The notes: generated from the sequence alone by a model not told the origin. 64,000 nucleotides of DNA from Coriobacteriaceae bacterium (GCA_902399975.1 CABOHA010000002.1:1-64000); one strand, 5' to 3'; shown: positions 17,500 through 27,696, counted from the stretch's first letter. Program-made: numbers and translations.

Positions 17500-20400
17500 C
17501 TACGAACGACGAATGACCTCGGTCACGACCTCGGACACCGTAGCGATATTGGTCGGATTGACGTTGTACGGCAGGTCATCCTCGGTGCGAGCGCAGGCAA
17601 GGCGCGGGCCGTCCACACCGGCGATCGTAAGGGCGCGACGGCTCGCCTCGAGCGCTGCGGATGCATCGGTTTTTGCATAGGGCATCTCGAACGTACCGCA
17701 ATCGACGTGGAACGACTTGCACACCTTGCTGACAAGATTCATGATGCGGCGATCGCCCTTAAAGAGCTGCTGCTCGCCCTCGACCGTTACCACCGAAAGC
17801 CTGCCGGCACCGATAGACTCGAGGTTGATGAAGAACACACCGCGGAGCTTGTCACGATGCGAGGCCAAAAAGGCCCTCATGCCGGCGCCGTCGCAATCTG
17901 ACGCGCCCGTTGCGACGAACCAGATATCGTGGCCGAGTAGCTCATCGTCACCCATGGAGGCAACGGCCGAGAGCATATCCTCGGCAGAAGCACCATCGGA
18001 GGAGGTGGCGCCACCCTTCCAACCGTCGTCGTCATCCTCGAAGTTATCCCACGAGCCAATGCCGCGGCCAGACTTCTTGGCATCGTAATCGTCCTCGACG
18101 CCCAGCCAGTCGCTCATGCTGTCCTGCTCGTTCTTCTTTTTGCGACCGAACAAGCCACCCAGGCCACGCTTCTGCGGCTTGGCGCCCGTCGAAACAGGAG
18201 CCGAGATGGTCTCGAGCGGTTGTGCGCCCGAGGAAATGGGCATGGGGGTCGCGACCGGTGCCGATGTGGGCTCGGGGCCCTGCGCCGTCGCAAAGGGATC
18301 ATTTGTCTGTGCCGAAGGATCGGGAAAATCGAACAGCGACGTGCGGGACGCGACGTTGGCCTGTTGCATCGAAGGCAGCGACGGATCGGGGACCGAGGCC
18401 AGCGGCGACGAAGAGGGTGCAGGCGCGGAGGCCGGATCGGGAATATTCATCTGCTGGCGCGGAGGCACCTGAGACGAAATCTGCGCCATGAGGGAGTCAA
18501 CCGTCTCGTCCTGCGTGGGGGCGACATTGGCCACCGTGGCGCCGGGGTCGCTCGGCGCGGGCATGGTAAAGATCTGCGTAGAATAAGGCCTGGACACATC
18601 CGTCTTGGGAGCCTCGTCAACCGCAGGGGACTCCTGCTCCATCGCAGGAGCCTCGACCTGCTCGGGCGCGCTAGCCTCAACGGAGTCGGCCTCGTCGATA
18701 ACCGAATCATCGGCGGCGCCCTGGGCATCATCGGAGATGGGAAGGGGCTCGGCAATTGCGGTGCCCTGCTTCTCAAATGTCATCGTGGCATCAAATGACA
18801 TGGTGTTATCGACCGGCTGCTGCGCATCAAAGGACGTCGTGGCGTCGGCGACATCGACAGGCTCCGGCTGTTCGGCCTCGCTCTGCTCGAACTCCTGTGC
18901 CGCACGCTCACGTTCGGCCTCGGCGGCCTGCTGCTGGACGATGGCCTCCCGCTCGGCGGCCTCGCGGGCAGCGGCGCGCTTTTCCTCAAAGTCATCGACG
19001 AACTTCTTGCCCTTCGCAAAGGCACCCTTAAAGAAGCTAGAAGCGCTGGCACCAATCGAGGAGAACGCGGAAGCGATATCGGCATGGGGCGTTGTCGAGG
19101 GAAGCTCGGCCGAGAAATCGGTGTCACTCTCATAGGACACGCGCTGCGGATACTCGTCATAGTCTTCGTCGGCAGTCTCGTCTTCAACCTGTGCCGGAGC
19201 GGCAGGCGCCAGAATATCCAGACCGGCTGCAGAATCGAGCGCGGGCTTTGCGTCAGACTCCGCGGCAGCAACAGGGGCAGCGACCGGCTCGGCGGGAGCA
19301 ACAGCCGTATTGGCCGCGGGCGCAGGCTCCTGTGCAACGGGAGCAGGCTCCGGCTCAAACGTCGGCTCCTCGCCCTCTTCGTAATCAAGCGTGCAGGACT
19401 CGGGAAGCATGCCGAGCGCACGGATGGCATCCGAACCAAAGCGGACATTGCCGGCGGCATTGCGATAGAGCTTGGGCTCGGGCTCGGCCGCGACAGGCTC
19501 CTCCGCCGGCTCGGCAGTGGGAACCTCGTCATTGAACTCTTCGGCCTGGACAGCCTGATTCTGATCCTCGGGCACGATGGCGCCAATCAGCGTCTCGTCG
19601 GCAGACGCACCCTCAAAGCCCTCGATCTGCTCGTCGAAAGCCTCGCCCTGTTCGGGCTCGGTCTGAGCGTCGGGAGCAATCGGCTGACCGAACTCGTCCT
19701 CGGCGTAGGTAGGCTCTTCATACTCGATGGTGTTGCCGTAGTCGTTTTGCTGTTGGGCCGCGGCATACTCCGCTGCTGCGCGCGCCATCTCCTCGGCACG
19801 ACGCTTCTGCTCCCCAAAATAGGTATCGAACGGAACATCGTCGGGAAACTCGTTTTCGCCCTGGAAGGGAGCAACGTTGTCCATAACGCCGAGCATAGCG
19901 GCGACAGAAGACTTGTTGCACACTGCGCCGGACGTATAGGGAAGCACAAAACGGTTAGAAATGATGTTTGCCGCGTTGGCGAGCGCAACGAGGGAAGCGA
20001 GGATCGCGACAATCCACAGCAGAACCTTGAGCGCGCCGGGGAGCGGCAGGATACGCAAGATGGCAACGGCAGCAGGGGCAACCGTGGCAACGGGCAACAG
20101 CTTGGCGATGAGCGCACGATACGAAGCATAGGGCTCGCGGGCGAGCAGCTCGGCACGGGGAGAGTCGTAGTGTGCGACAACGACCACCGGGCGGTTGCGC
20201 GGAGACGCGAGCGGGCCCGAGGCCTTGTGGTAGGCGATGACATTTTGGCTCACGCCCGTCTTGCCCAGGCGCGAAACCACGGGGTGGCCCGTGCGCTCGA
20301 GCACGTAAAGAACGGCGCCGACAATGGCCAGCAAGGTGCCGACCAAGCCGATGCCGCCGCCGATGCCCATCAGCAGGGCGCCGGCAAACGCAAGAATACC

Positions 20401-20583
20401 GGTAACGGCAAATGCCAACCTGCTGGGCGCCGGGGCATTGAACTCCTGAACCTCGGGATCAAAGCCGTGGTTGCGGAAGATCTGAGCGATATCCTCGGCA
20501 GCCAAGCGCTCTTCTTCGCTGCATGCCGGCGTAATGCCGGTGTTCTGCAGCAGGTGGTTAATATAGTTCTGGGTGTTCGCCAT
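17500..20583 (-). CDS. M28-type membrane peptidase homologue with a giant disordered insert
   Basis: 1027 residues from the ATG at 20583; a longer frame to 20733 has no support. Residues 1-240 hold the start of an M28-like zinc-peptidase fold (VVVVAHYDSPRAE, His138/Asp140) with hydrophobic segments at about 57-95 and 165-205. Residues about 240-880 are low-complexity, rich in Glu, Ala, Pro and Gln with a lysine-rich patch. The fold resumes at about 885 (HDIWFVATGASDCDGAGM, FINLESIGAG). Expected metal and catalytic residues look replaced: VCNKSS where a conserved Asp normally sits, SDCDG where Glu-Glu is usual, and ARTEDD where HTxxD is usual. So it is probably not an active peptidase. It is translated with the small membrane protein downstream. 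Confidence 0.75.
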   Translation of the reverse strand: MANTQNYINHLLQNTGITPACSEEERLAAEDIAQIFRNHGFDPEVQEFNAPAPSRLAFAVTGILAFAGALLMGIGGGIGLVGTLLAIVGAVLYVLERTGHPVVSRLGKTGVSQNVIAYHKASGPLASPRNRPVVVVAHYDSPRAELLAREPYASYRALIAKLLPVATVAPAAVAILRILPLPGALKVLLWIVAILASLVALANAANIISNRFVLPYTSGAVCNKSSVAAMLGVMDNVAPFQGENEFPDDVPFDTYFGEQKRRAEEMARAAAEYAAAQQQNDYGNTIEYEEPTYAEDEFGQPIAPDAQTEPEQGEAFDEQIEGFEGASADETLIGAIVPEDQNQAVQAEEFNDEVPTAEPAEEPVAAEPEPKLYRNAAGNVRFGSDAIRALGMLPESCTLDYEEGEEPTFEPEPAPVAQEPAPAANTAVAPAEPVAAPVAAAESDAKPALDSAAGLDILAPAAPAQVEDETADEDYDEYPQRVSYESDTDFSAELPSTTPHADIASAFSSIGASASSFFKGAFAKGKKFVDDFEEKRAAAREAAEREAIVQQQAAEAERERAAQEFEQSEAEQPEPVDVADATTSFDAQQPVDNTMSFDATMTFEKQGTAIAEPLPISDDAQGAADDSVIDEADSVEASAPEQVEAPAMEQESPAVDEAPKTDVSRPYSTQIFTMPAPSDPGATVANVAPTQDETVDSLMAQISSQVPPRQQMNIPDPASAPAPSSSPLASVPDPSLPSMQQANVASRTSLFDFPDPSAQTNDPFATAQGPEPTSAPVATPMPISSGAQPLETISAPVSTGAKPQKRGLGGLFGRKKKNEQDSMSDWLGVEDDYDAKKSGRGIGSWDNFEDDDDGWKGGATSSDGASAEDMLSAVASMGDDELLGHDIWFVATGASDCDGAGMRAFLASHRDKLRGVFFINLESIGAGRLSVVTVEGEQQLFKGDRRIMNLVSKVCKSFHVDCGTFEMPYAKTDASAALEASRRALTIAGVDGPRLACARTEDDLPYNVNPTNIATVSEVVTEVIRRS

Positions 20584-20781
20584 GTGCGCTCCACATCCAT
20601 AATCCGACAAATAGGCCCAATGCTTGCACATTAGAACCGTATATAGTCGAAAGTATACCCCGAGCGAGCGCAAACGACCGAATTCGGGCCATCTTAACGC
20701 CCCGAGCGGACAAGGATATAGCCTAATCTCCATATCGGACTAAAATCATGGCAGCAAACCACCTTCTCATGCGAGGACTCT

Positions 20782-21804
20782 ATGACGGCAAGCGACGCGA
20801 CCGCGACAATTAAAAAGGGGAATTCGGAGCCAAGTTTCGATAAAACGGCTCAGCGCATCCTCAATCTTTTCTTTGTGCTCAACAGCTCCCCCGAACCGCT
20901 GACGACCGAGCAGATCGTCTTGGATTCTGACCTGGGATATGGCTCGGGCAATATCGACTCGGATAAGCGCAAGTTTCGGCGCGATCGTGACAAACTGCTC
21001 GAGCGTGGCATCTTAATCAAGGAGGTTCGCCCCGCCAGTGCGCAGGAGACCGAGGAAAGCTCGTGGACAATCGACCGCGAGCACACGTTTGCTGCAGGCG
21101 GCCTCATCACCGCAGACGACGCCGATATCCTGCTCAACGCCATCGACCAGACGTTAGCGGCCGGCTCATCCACCTTTGCCGCGCCGCTTGCCGATATTCG
21201 CTCCAAGATTGCCTACCTCACCGGCATGTCGGCGGTGGACGATGCACCGATCCGCCGCTCTCCCACCGTCGATGCGGTATGGAGCGCCTTTGCCGAGCGG
21301 TGCGCGCTGCGATTTTTATATCAGAACGGACGCGGCGAGCAGAAAGAACGTACCGTCTGCGTCTACGGCATGTTCGAGCGCGAGGGCGTGGCGTACTTCT
21401 GCGGCCTCGACAATGTCACCGACGACATCAGGACATTCCGCTGCGACCGTATCGTTCGCGCCTGGCGTCCTTCGAAGGCCTACGCCATCCCCGCGGACTT
21501 CAATCTCAACGACTATCTGTTCTTTGAATTCGATTTTGCCGACCGACCGCCCGTTGCAGCCACGTTCTCGTTCGCCCCTCAGACGCAGATCGATATGATC
21601 AACGGCCTCACGCGCGGGCGAGGTGAGCTCGCACACACCGATGCGGGATGGACCTGGACCGTTGACGTGCGTGACCTTGAAGCCGCCGCCTCATTTTGCA
21701 TGGCCCACGCCACGGACGGCATGAGGCCCATGGCCCCCAAATCGCTCAAGCAGGCGTGGAACCACCTCATTGAAAGGACGGTGCATGAGCATGCCCGTGC
21801 GTAA
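20782..21804 (+). CDS. WYL-domain transcriptional regulator (first of pair)
   Basis: 340 residues. An N-terminal winged helix (about 20-95; AQRILNLFFVLNSSPEPLTTEQIV) is followed by a WYL domain (about 165-260; LRFLYQNGRGEQKERTVCVYGMF and a DRIVRAWRP end). WYL regulators bind nucleic-acid or nucleotide ligands. Two adjacent WYL genes are the arrangement of actinobacterial PafB/PafC, which act together in the DNA-damage response. Orthology here is inferred from layout only; the Pup-proteasome genes that accompany pafBC in mycobacteria are not in this window. It is divergent from the M28-like gene with about 200 bases between starts. Confidence 0.82.
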   Translation: MTASDATATIKKGNSEPSFDKTAQRILNLFFVLNSSPEPLTTEQIVLDSDLGYGSGNIDSDKRKFRRDRDKLLERGILIKEVRPASAQETEESSWTIDREHTFAAGGLITADDADILLNAIDQTLAAGSSTFAAPLADIRSKIAYLTGMSAVDDAPIRRSPTVDAVWSAFAERCALRFLYQNGRGEQKERTVCVYGMFEREGVAYFCGLDNVTDDIRTFRCDRIVRAWRPSKAYAIPADFNLNDYLFFEFDFADRPPVAATFSFAPQTQIDMINGLTRGRGELAHTDAGWTWTVDVRDLEAAASFCMAHATDGMRPMAPKSLKQAWNHLIERTVHEHARA

Positions 21805-22708
21805 ACTCACCAGCGAGCAGAGACTCTCGCGCGCCATCGACATCATGGAGGCCCTCTACGCCGCCGGCGAGAACGGCATGACACGAACCGAGATTTGCAG
21901 CCGCTTTGACATCACGGGGGTGTCGCTCGACGAGATTCTCGAGATCGTCTCGACGCTCGCGGACCGAGAATCGGGCGCGCGCATCATCTGCGAATGCCGC
22001 GGCGAGCGTGTGGTCCTCACCGGTGACGCCGGGCGTGTGCTACCGCTGCGCCTGAGTGCCGCCGAAGGCGCTGTGCTCAACCATGAACTTGAATCGTTGG
22101 GGATCGAGCCCCAGGCGGCGGCTCGGATTCGACATGCTCTTCTGCCCGAAGAGCTCGGCTATAACCAGCGCGTCTTTGACACCGTCAACCACGGGTCGCA
22201 CTGGCAGCAGCTGAGCTGCGCCATTCAGGACGGCGTTCGCTGCCGCATCTCGTATCGCTCGATGGACGATGCGCGGCCACGCGAGCGTCTGGTCGACCCC
22301 TTGCGCATTACGGTAAACGGCGACCAAACATACCTAATTGCCTGGGACATCGCGGTCGATGAGCAGCGCACCTATCGCATGGATAAAATCGAGGGACTCA
22401 CCTTGACGGAAGACTCCGTCGTGCCTCACGCACCGGACGTCGCATCCCTCCACGATTCCCTTGCCCGGACGCAGCGTAGCGCAAAGCTCCTGATGCCATT
22501 CGATATGGCGGAGCATCTGGACTGGGCCGGCATCACCCTCATCGAGCGCGGCGGGGCAGACACGGCAACGGTAACCGTGCATTACGGCTCCGAGCGTTGG
22601 CTACTGAGCCAGATAATCGCAGCGGGCGGAGCCATCCGCATCTTGGATGACCCCGCCCTGTCAAAGCGTCTGTGCGATATGGCAAAAACCCTCGTCTGTC
22701 CGCTTTAG
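21785..22708 (+). CDS. WYL-domain transcriptional regulator (second of pair)
   Basis: 307 residues from the ATG at 21785, which has AAAGGA six bases upstream and overlaps the end of the first WYL gene by 20 bases, so the two are translationally coupled. An N-terminal helix-turn-helix (about 15-70) is followed by a WYL domain (about 140-220; CRISYRSMDDARPRERLVDPLRI, YLIAWDIAVDEQRTYRMDKIEG) and a C-terminal WCX-like domain. It is the PafC-like member of the pair. Its stop overlaps the stop of the opposite-strand DinG-like gene by a few bases. Confidence 0.82.
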   Translation: MSMPVRKLTSEQRLSRAIDIMEALYAAGENGMTRTEICSRFDITGVSLDEILEIVSTLADRESGARIICECRGERVVLTGDAGRVLPLRLSAAEGAVLNHELESLGIEPQAAARIRHALLPEELGYNQRVFDTVNHGSHWQQLSCAIQDGVRCRISYRSMDDARPRERLVDPLRITVNGDQTYLIAWDIAVDEQRTYRMDKIEGLTLTEDSVVPHAPDVASLHDSLARTQRSAKLLMPFDMAEHLDWAGITLIERGGADTATVTVHYGSERWLLSQIIAAGGAIRILDDPALSKRLCDMAKTLVCPL

Positions 22709-25599
22709 CGCCGCCGCTCGTGACGTGCGCGCCACAGTTGCAGATAGTGCCCGATCTGCGCCGATTCGATGCGCTGGTAGGAGCTCGTGGGCAGCGACGT
22801 TAAGAACTTCTTCCCGTAGCCCTTCGTCACCAGGCGCGGGTCGGCCAGAATCAGCACGCCGCAATCGGTCGACGAGCGGATAAGGCGGCCGGCCGCCTGC
22901 TTAACCTCGAGCACCGCCTCGGGCAGCGAATAGCGCGCCCAAGCGCGGTCTTCGCGCAGGTTGCGCTCGCACGAGAGCGGGTCCGTGGGGCTCGAGAACG
23001 GCAGCTTGGGAATGATGACGCAACGCAGCGTCTCGCCGCTGGCGTCAAACCCCTCCCAGAAGGCCTTAAGCGCAAAAAGCGACGAGGTCGGCTCGTTGAT
23101 AAACCGGTCGCGCAGGCGACGAGGAGATGAGTTGCGCTGCTGGCAGTTGAGCTCCAGACCCGCACGGGCCATCTTGGGCTCAACGCGGGCGTACAGGTCT
23201 TCCATGTCGCGCCGATTGGTGAACAACGTGAGCACCGATCCGCCCATGGCAAGATGAGCGTCGACCAGCACGCGCTCGAGCGCCGTAAGATAGCCTTCGC
23301 GGTCGCGCGGATCAGGAATATCCCCAGCCACGACCACGGCCATATTCGAATCGAAGTCGTAGCTCGAATCCAAGTGCAGCGACGATGATGTCGAGGCACC
23401 GATACGATCGAGGCCGACAGCATGGTTGAAGTGCTCAAAGCTTTTGGACACCGTCATGGTTGCCGAGGCAAAGATAGCCGTGTGAACCTCGGGCAGCCAC
23501 TCGGTTGCCAAGGCCTCGCCAATGTCGATGCGCTCTGCGGTCACTGACTCTCCGCCGGCACGCAACCTGCGATTGACCTGCAGCGAATATACGTAGTGTT
23601 CATCGGTGCCATCAATGATGAGTTTGAGGTTCTCGACCAGCTCGTGCAGGCGGCGCGAGATATCACCCAGGTCGACAACAACCTCGGGCTTGTCGGCGGC
23701 GACGGCTTGCACCAGCGCCTCGACGCTTTTGTCAGCTTGTTCCAATGCGTCGATGGCTGTGTAGGCCGACTGTAAGAAATCATGCCAGTCGTCAGATTCG
23801 CGCAACTCGGGGCCAATCCATAGATTGGCATTGTCATAACCCCCACGGGCACGGCGGCCGAGCTCGCGAACGCCATCGAACACGTCGGCGATTGCCATGC
23901 TCGCACGCACAACTGTCGACGTCGCCTTGGCGGTAAGACCCAGGTAGAGCGTAGAGCCCTCCGAGGTTGCCAAATCGTGGGAAACCTGGCTCAGCGCACC
24001 GGTGCTCGAGCCACCCAGGCGCTCAAACAGAACGCGCGATTCATCCGCCGACACCACGCGCGCCCATTGACGGCGTGCCTCGCGCTCGATGGAGTGGGCC
24101 TCATCGATCACCCAGTGACGGATCGGAGGCAAGATTCTGCCCTCGGCCGCAACATTGCGAAACAGCAGGGAATGGTTGGTGACCACCACATCGGCATGCG
24201 CCGCGCGACGGCGGGCGCCGTGGACCAGGCATTTATCGGGGAAAAACGGGCAGAGGCGACGGGCGCACTCGCGCGAGGCCGTCGTAAAGTCGGGACGGTT
24301 GACGCTGCGCCAGCGAATGCCGAGCGAATCGAGGTCGCCATCGGCCGACTGACACACGTACGCCATGATGACCGCGACTGCCGTAAGCGTGTCGGAAGGA
24401 TCACGCTTAGTCGTAATTTCGACTTGGCCACGGCTCATGCGCTCAAGCTTACGCAAGCATGGATAGTGGTCATAGCCCTTAAGGGCGCAAAACGATAGGC
24501 CGCCGTCCAGCTGCTCGGCAAGTTTGGGCAGCTCATGATACATGAGCTGGTCGGCAAGATTATTCGATTTAGTCGCGATACCAACCGTGATATTGTTGCG
24601 GCGCGCGGCCTCGGCAAAAGGCACCAGGTAAGCCATCGACTTGCCGACGCCCGTCCCCGCCTCAATCACGCGATGCGTTCCCGTAACGAGCGCGTCACGG
24701 ACCTCGAGCGCCATCGCGATTTGCTCATCGCGCGGCTCGTACGTGGGATACATGCGATTAACCAGGCCGCCCGGCGCATAGTCCGCCTCGATTTCCTCGC
24801 GGCTCGGCATCTTAAGGACCGGTAGCTCGTCCGCATCAACGCGATCATCGGCCCGATCGGCCTTGAGAACGTCAGCACGAGCGGCGCTGAGAGAGAAGAT
24901 AGAACCGGGGTTCTGTCCCGCCAAGAAGGAGAAGATGGGACGATAGGACCAGGGTACGTCGGGGTGCATGTCGGCCAGGCGCGCCATTAAGCCCTGAGGC
25001 AAGTCGGTGAGCGCCACGAGTAACACGCGCCACACACCACACAGGGCGTCGACATCGGCGTTGGCGCGGTGCGATACCGAGTCGCAGCCAAACAGGTCGG
25101 CCATGAAAGACAGCTTATGCGAAGCCAGGCGCGGAAGCGCGATGCGCGACAGCGCCAGCGAATCGATCCAGATGTCGCTGACGTTGACACCGCCCTTGAC
25201 CGACTCGATAAACGAACGGTCGAAGGTGGCGTTATGCGCAATCACCGGGCAGCCGCCGACAAAATCGGCGAGAGCGGCCACGGCCTCGACGGCCGATGGG
25301 GCATCCACCACATCGGCGTTTGTAATGCTCGTGAGTTCGGTAATCTCGGCGGGAATCAGCTGCTTGGGATGCACGAAGGTATCGAACCGATCGACAACCT
25401 CGCGGCCCGAAAGGCGGGCCGCTGATATCTCGATAAGCTCGTTGTCCTGCACCGAAAGACCCGTGGTCTCGGTATCAAGGACGATAACATCTTCCTCGAT
25501 GAGACCAAACGATTGGGTTTTGGCGCGCTCGGCAAGCGTGGCATAGGAGTCGATGACAAACTGCGGCGTTCCCGACGAAACAGCGTCCTCGATTAGCAT
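22705..25599 (-). CDS. dinG: DinG-family helicase with N-terminal DEDDh exonuclease
   Basis: 964 residues. The N-terminal third is a DnaQ-type 3'-5' exonuclease (VLDTETTGL with Asp42/Glu44, IAHNATFDRSF, later SHRANADVDA). The rest is a superfamily-2 XPD/DinG-like helicase: Walker A EAGTGVGKS, DEAH box VIDEAH, a cysteine set (YPCLRKL, CARRLCPFFPDKC) that probably holds a 4Fe-4S cluster, and a late QAAGRLIRS motif VI. It is likely to act in DNA repair or R-loop/D-loop removal. The ATG overlaps the stop of ddl (ATGCTAA). The exonuclease-DinG fusion is known in Firmicutes and some Actinobacteria. Confidence 0.93.
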   Translation of the reverse strand: MLIEDAVSSGTPQFVIDSYATLAERAKTQSFGLIEEDVIVLDTETTGLSVQDNELIEISAARLSGREVVDRFDTFVHPKQLIPAEITELTSITNADVVDAPSAVEAVAALADFVGGCPVIAHNATFDRSFIESVKGGVNVSDIWIDSLALSRIALPRLASHKLSFMADLFGCDSVSHRANADVDALCGVWRVLLVALTDLPQGLMARLADMHPDVPWSYRPIFSFLAGQNPGSIFSLSAARADVLKADRADDRVDADELPVLKMPSREEIEADYAPGGLVNRMYPTYEPRDEQIAMALEVRDALVTGTHRVIEAGTGVGKSMAYLVPFAEAARRNNITVGIATKSNNLADQLMYHELPKLAEQLDGGLSFCALKGYDHYPCLRKLERMSRGQVEITTKRDPSDTLTAVAVIMAYVCQSADGDLDSLGIRWRSVNRPDFTTASRECARRLCPFFPDKCLVHGARRRAAHADVVVTNHSLLFRNVAAEGRILPPIRHWVIDEAHSIEREARRQWARVVSADESRVLFERLGGSSTGALSQVSHDLATSEGSTLYLGLTAKATSTVVRASMAIADVFDGVRELGRRARGGYDNANLWIGPELRESDDWHDFLQSAYTAIDALEQADKSVEALVQAVAADKPEVVVDLGDISRRLHELVENLKLIIDGTDEHYVYSLQVNRRLRAGGESVTAERIDIGEALATEWLPEVHTAIFASATMTVSKSFEHFNHAVGLDRIGASTSSSLHLDSSYDFDSNMAVVVAGDIPDPRDREGYLTALERVLVDAHLAMGGSVLTLFTNRRDMEDLYARVEPKMARAGLELNCQQRNSSPRRLRDRFINEPTSSLFALKAFWEGFDASGETLRCVIIPKLPFSSPTDPLSCERNLREDRAWARYSLPEAVLEVKQAAGRLIRSSTDCGVLILADPRLVTKGYGKKFLTSLPTSSYQRIESAQIGHYLQLWRARHERRR

Positions 25600-26558
25600 G
25601 CAACGCCCGCTCGACGAAGTCCCATACGAATCAGACTGTCACACACCTGCGGGAACGTCATGTCATCGGTGTGGCGAATCTCATCCGGATACAGCGATGT
25701 ATCGGTCATGCCGGGAATCGTGTTGGTCTCGAGGATGACGGGGCCATCCTCGCTCACGATAAAGTCGCTGCGCGAGATACCCAGGCAGCCGAGTGCCTTA
25801 TGGGCAGCACAGGCGAGCTCCTGAGCACGAGCGTAGTTCTCGGGTGAAATCTGCGCCGGAATGCGATGGATGTCCGTAGGGTCGACATACTTCACGTCCA
25901 GATCGTAGAACTCGCAGTCCTCGGGCTTACGGATTTCAACAATCGGCAGGGCGCGCACGTCATCCTCGCCGTATACGCCGACGGTGATCTCGGTACCCTC
26001 GATGCACTTCTCGACCAGCACTTTGTCGCCGTACTCAAACGCCTTGGCGATTGCCGCGGGCAGCTCGGAGGGCTCATGGACCAGGGAAATACCGTAGCTG
26101 GAACCGTTGACGGCCGGCTTCACAAAGCAGCGCTCGCCACAAACCTCGACGATATGATCGATATCGACTTCATCGCCCGCCTCGAGCGCGAGGCCGGGGG
26201 CAATGGGAATGCCCGCCTTGGCGTACAGGAGCTTCGAGACCTCCTTGTCGGCACCGCAAGCGCTGGCAAGCACGCCCGAGGCCGTGTAGGGGATACCCAG
26301 GGTCTCCATGGCACCCTGCATGGCACCATCCTCACCGCCGGCACCGTGCATGGCAATAAACGCCACGTCGAAACCACCGGTCGCCATGGTTACCATAAAG
26401 TCATCGGCAGCCGTGTCGAGCAGCTCCACCGAAGTGTAGCCGGCCTCCTTCAAGGCCGCCACGACGTTCTTTCCCGAATTGAGCGAAATCTCGCGCTCAG
26501 CGGAATGACCGCCCGCCAAGACCGCTACGTGCATGTTCTCTAGGCTTTTACCCGGCAT
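25593..26558 (-). CDS. ddl: D-alanine--D-alanine ligase
   Basis: 321 residues. It forms the D-Ala-D-Ala dipeptide for peptidoglycan. ATP-grasp features: VLAGGHSAEREISLNSG, MHGAGGEDGAMQG, CFVKPAVNGSSYGIS, VEKCIEGTEITVG, and the metal/active-site segment ILETNTIPGMTDTSLYPDE. Tyr in GSSYGIS is the usual phosphate-side residue; nothing in the ligand region suggests the D-Ala-D-Lac type, which I judge from the motif only. GAGGAG precedes the ATG. It is co-transcribed with dinG through a seven-base overlap. Confidence 0.95.
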   Translation of the reverse strand: MPGKSLENMHVAVLAGGHSAEREISLNSGKNVVAALKEAGYTSVELLDTAADDFMVTMATGGFDVAFIAMHGAGGEDGAMQGAMETLGIPYTASGVLASACGADKEVSKLLYAKAGIPIAPGLALEAGDEVDIDHIVEVCGERCFVKPAVNGSSYGISLVHEPSELPAAIAKAFEYGDKVLVEKCIEGTEITVGVYGEDDVRALPIVEIRKPEDCEFYDLDVKYVDPTDIHRIPAQISPENYARAQELACAAHKALGCLGISRSDFIVSEDGPVILETNTIPGMTDTSLYPDEIRHTDDMTFPQVCDSLIRMGLRRAGVAC

Positions 26559-26643
26559 GGGCAGACTCCTCCTCTATAATTTCTGCAGCTGATACCATAT
26601 TGTAGCGATACCCTCTACGTTTCCCCAAAATCGAAAGGCTTCC

Positions 26644-27696
26644 ATGAATCCCAGGACTAAATCTCAGGACATTCGCGACTTGAGCCAAAACGATATTCGC
26701 GAGCTTGTGGCCGAACTTGGCCAGCCCGCCTTCCGCGCAAAGCAGCTCATCGAATGGGTCTTTGAGAAGAACGTTTGTTCGTTTGACGATATGACCAACC
26801 TTCCCAAGGCTTTCCGCGAGCAGCTTAAAGAGGCTTTTGCCTTTGACACGCCGACTGAACTCACCAAGCAGATTTCTAAAGATGGTTCTCGCAAGTATCT
26901 GCTCGAGTACCACGACGACATTTCCGTCGAGACCGTCGGTATGCCCCGTCGTAACAAGCTTTCCGTCTGCGTTTCCACCCAGGCAGGCTGTGGCATGGGC
27001 TGCGCCTTTTGCGCTACCGGTCTCAACGGCCTCAAGCGCTCTCTGACCGCTCAAGAGATCGTCGACCAGGTACTTCATGTATCCAACGATTTTGGCGAGC
27101 GTGCCACGAGCGTTGTCTTCATGGGCCAGGGCGAGCCGTTTGCCAACTACGACGAGGTTCTCAAGGCACTGCGTATCCTCAACGACCCCGATGGCATCGG
27201 TATCGGCGCCCGTCACCTCACCGTCTCTACCAGCGGCGTTATTCCCGGTATTCGCAAATTTGCCGACATCCCCGAGCAGTTCACGCTTGCCGTTTCCCTG
27301 CACTCCGCCATCCAGTCGACGCGCAACAAGCTCATGCCCGGTATTAAGAAGTACACGCTGCTCCGCCTTCACGAGGCGCTTCAGCTCTACACCGAAAAGA
27401 CTGGCCGCCGCCCGACCTATGAATATGCCATGATCGAAGGCGTCAACGATACGAATCCCGAGATGCAGGCACTCTGCGACTTCTGCGAGGGAACGCTGTG
27501 CCACGTTAACCTGATTCAGCTTAACGACATCGAGGGCAGCCCGCTCAAGCCGTCGCCGATTCATAAGGTCGAGGATCTTCAGCGCCGCCTTGAGTCTCGT
27601 GGTATCGAGACCACGATCCGTAATTCTCGCGGCAATGATATTGATGCCGCCTGCGGTCAGCTGAAGCAACGTTTCAAGGTCCAGAAGAACGCATAG
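26644..27696 (+). CDS. rlmN: Dual-specificity rRNA/tRNA adenine-C2 methyltransferase
   Basis: 350 residues. A radical-SAM enzyme that methylates A2503 of 23S rRNA and A37 of some tRNAs. The cluster-binding motif CGMGCAFCATG is at about residues 118-128. Other hallmarks: AFRAKQLIEWVF, MGQGEPFANYDEVLKAL, LHSA, and the C-terminal IRNSRGNDIDAACGQL holding the catalytic cysteine. It is the only plus-strand gene in this part of the left arm and is divergent from ddl. A perfect 15-bp terminator and a parS-like site follow it. Confidence 0.96.
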   Translation: MNPRTKSQDIRDLSQNDIRELVAELGQPAFRAKQLIEWVFEKNVCSFDDMTNLPKAFREQLKEAFAFDTPTELTKQISKDGSRKYLLEYHDDISVETVGMPRRNKLSVCVSTQAGCGMGCAFCATGLNGLKRSLTAQEIVDQVLHVSNDFGERATSVVFMGQGEPFANYDEVLKALRILNDPDGIGIGARHLTVSTSGVIPGIRKFADIPEQFTLAVSLHSAIQSTRNKLMPGIKKYTLLRLHEALQLYTEKTGRRPTYEYAMIEGVNDTNPEMQALCDFCEGTLCHVNLIQLNDIEGSPLKPSPIHKVEDLQRRLESRGIETTIRNSRGNDIDAACGQLKQRFKVQKNA

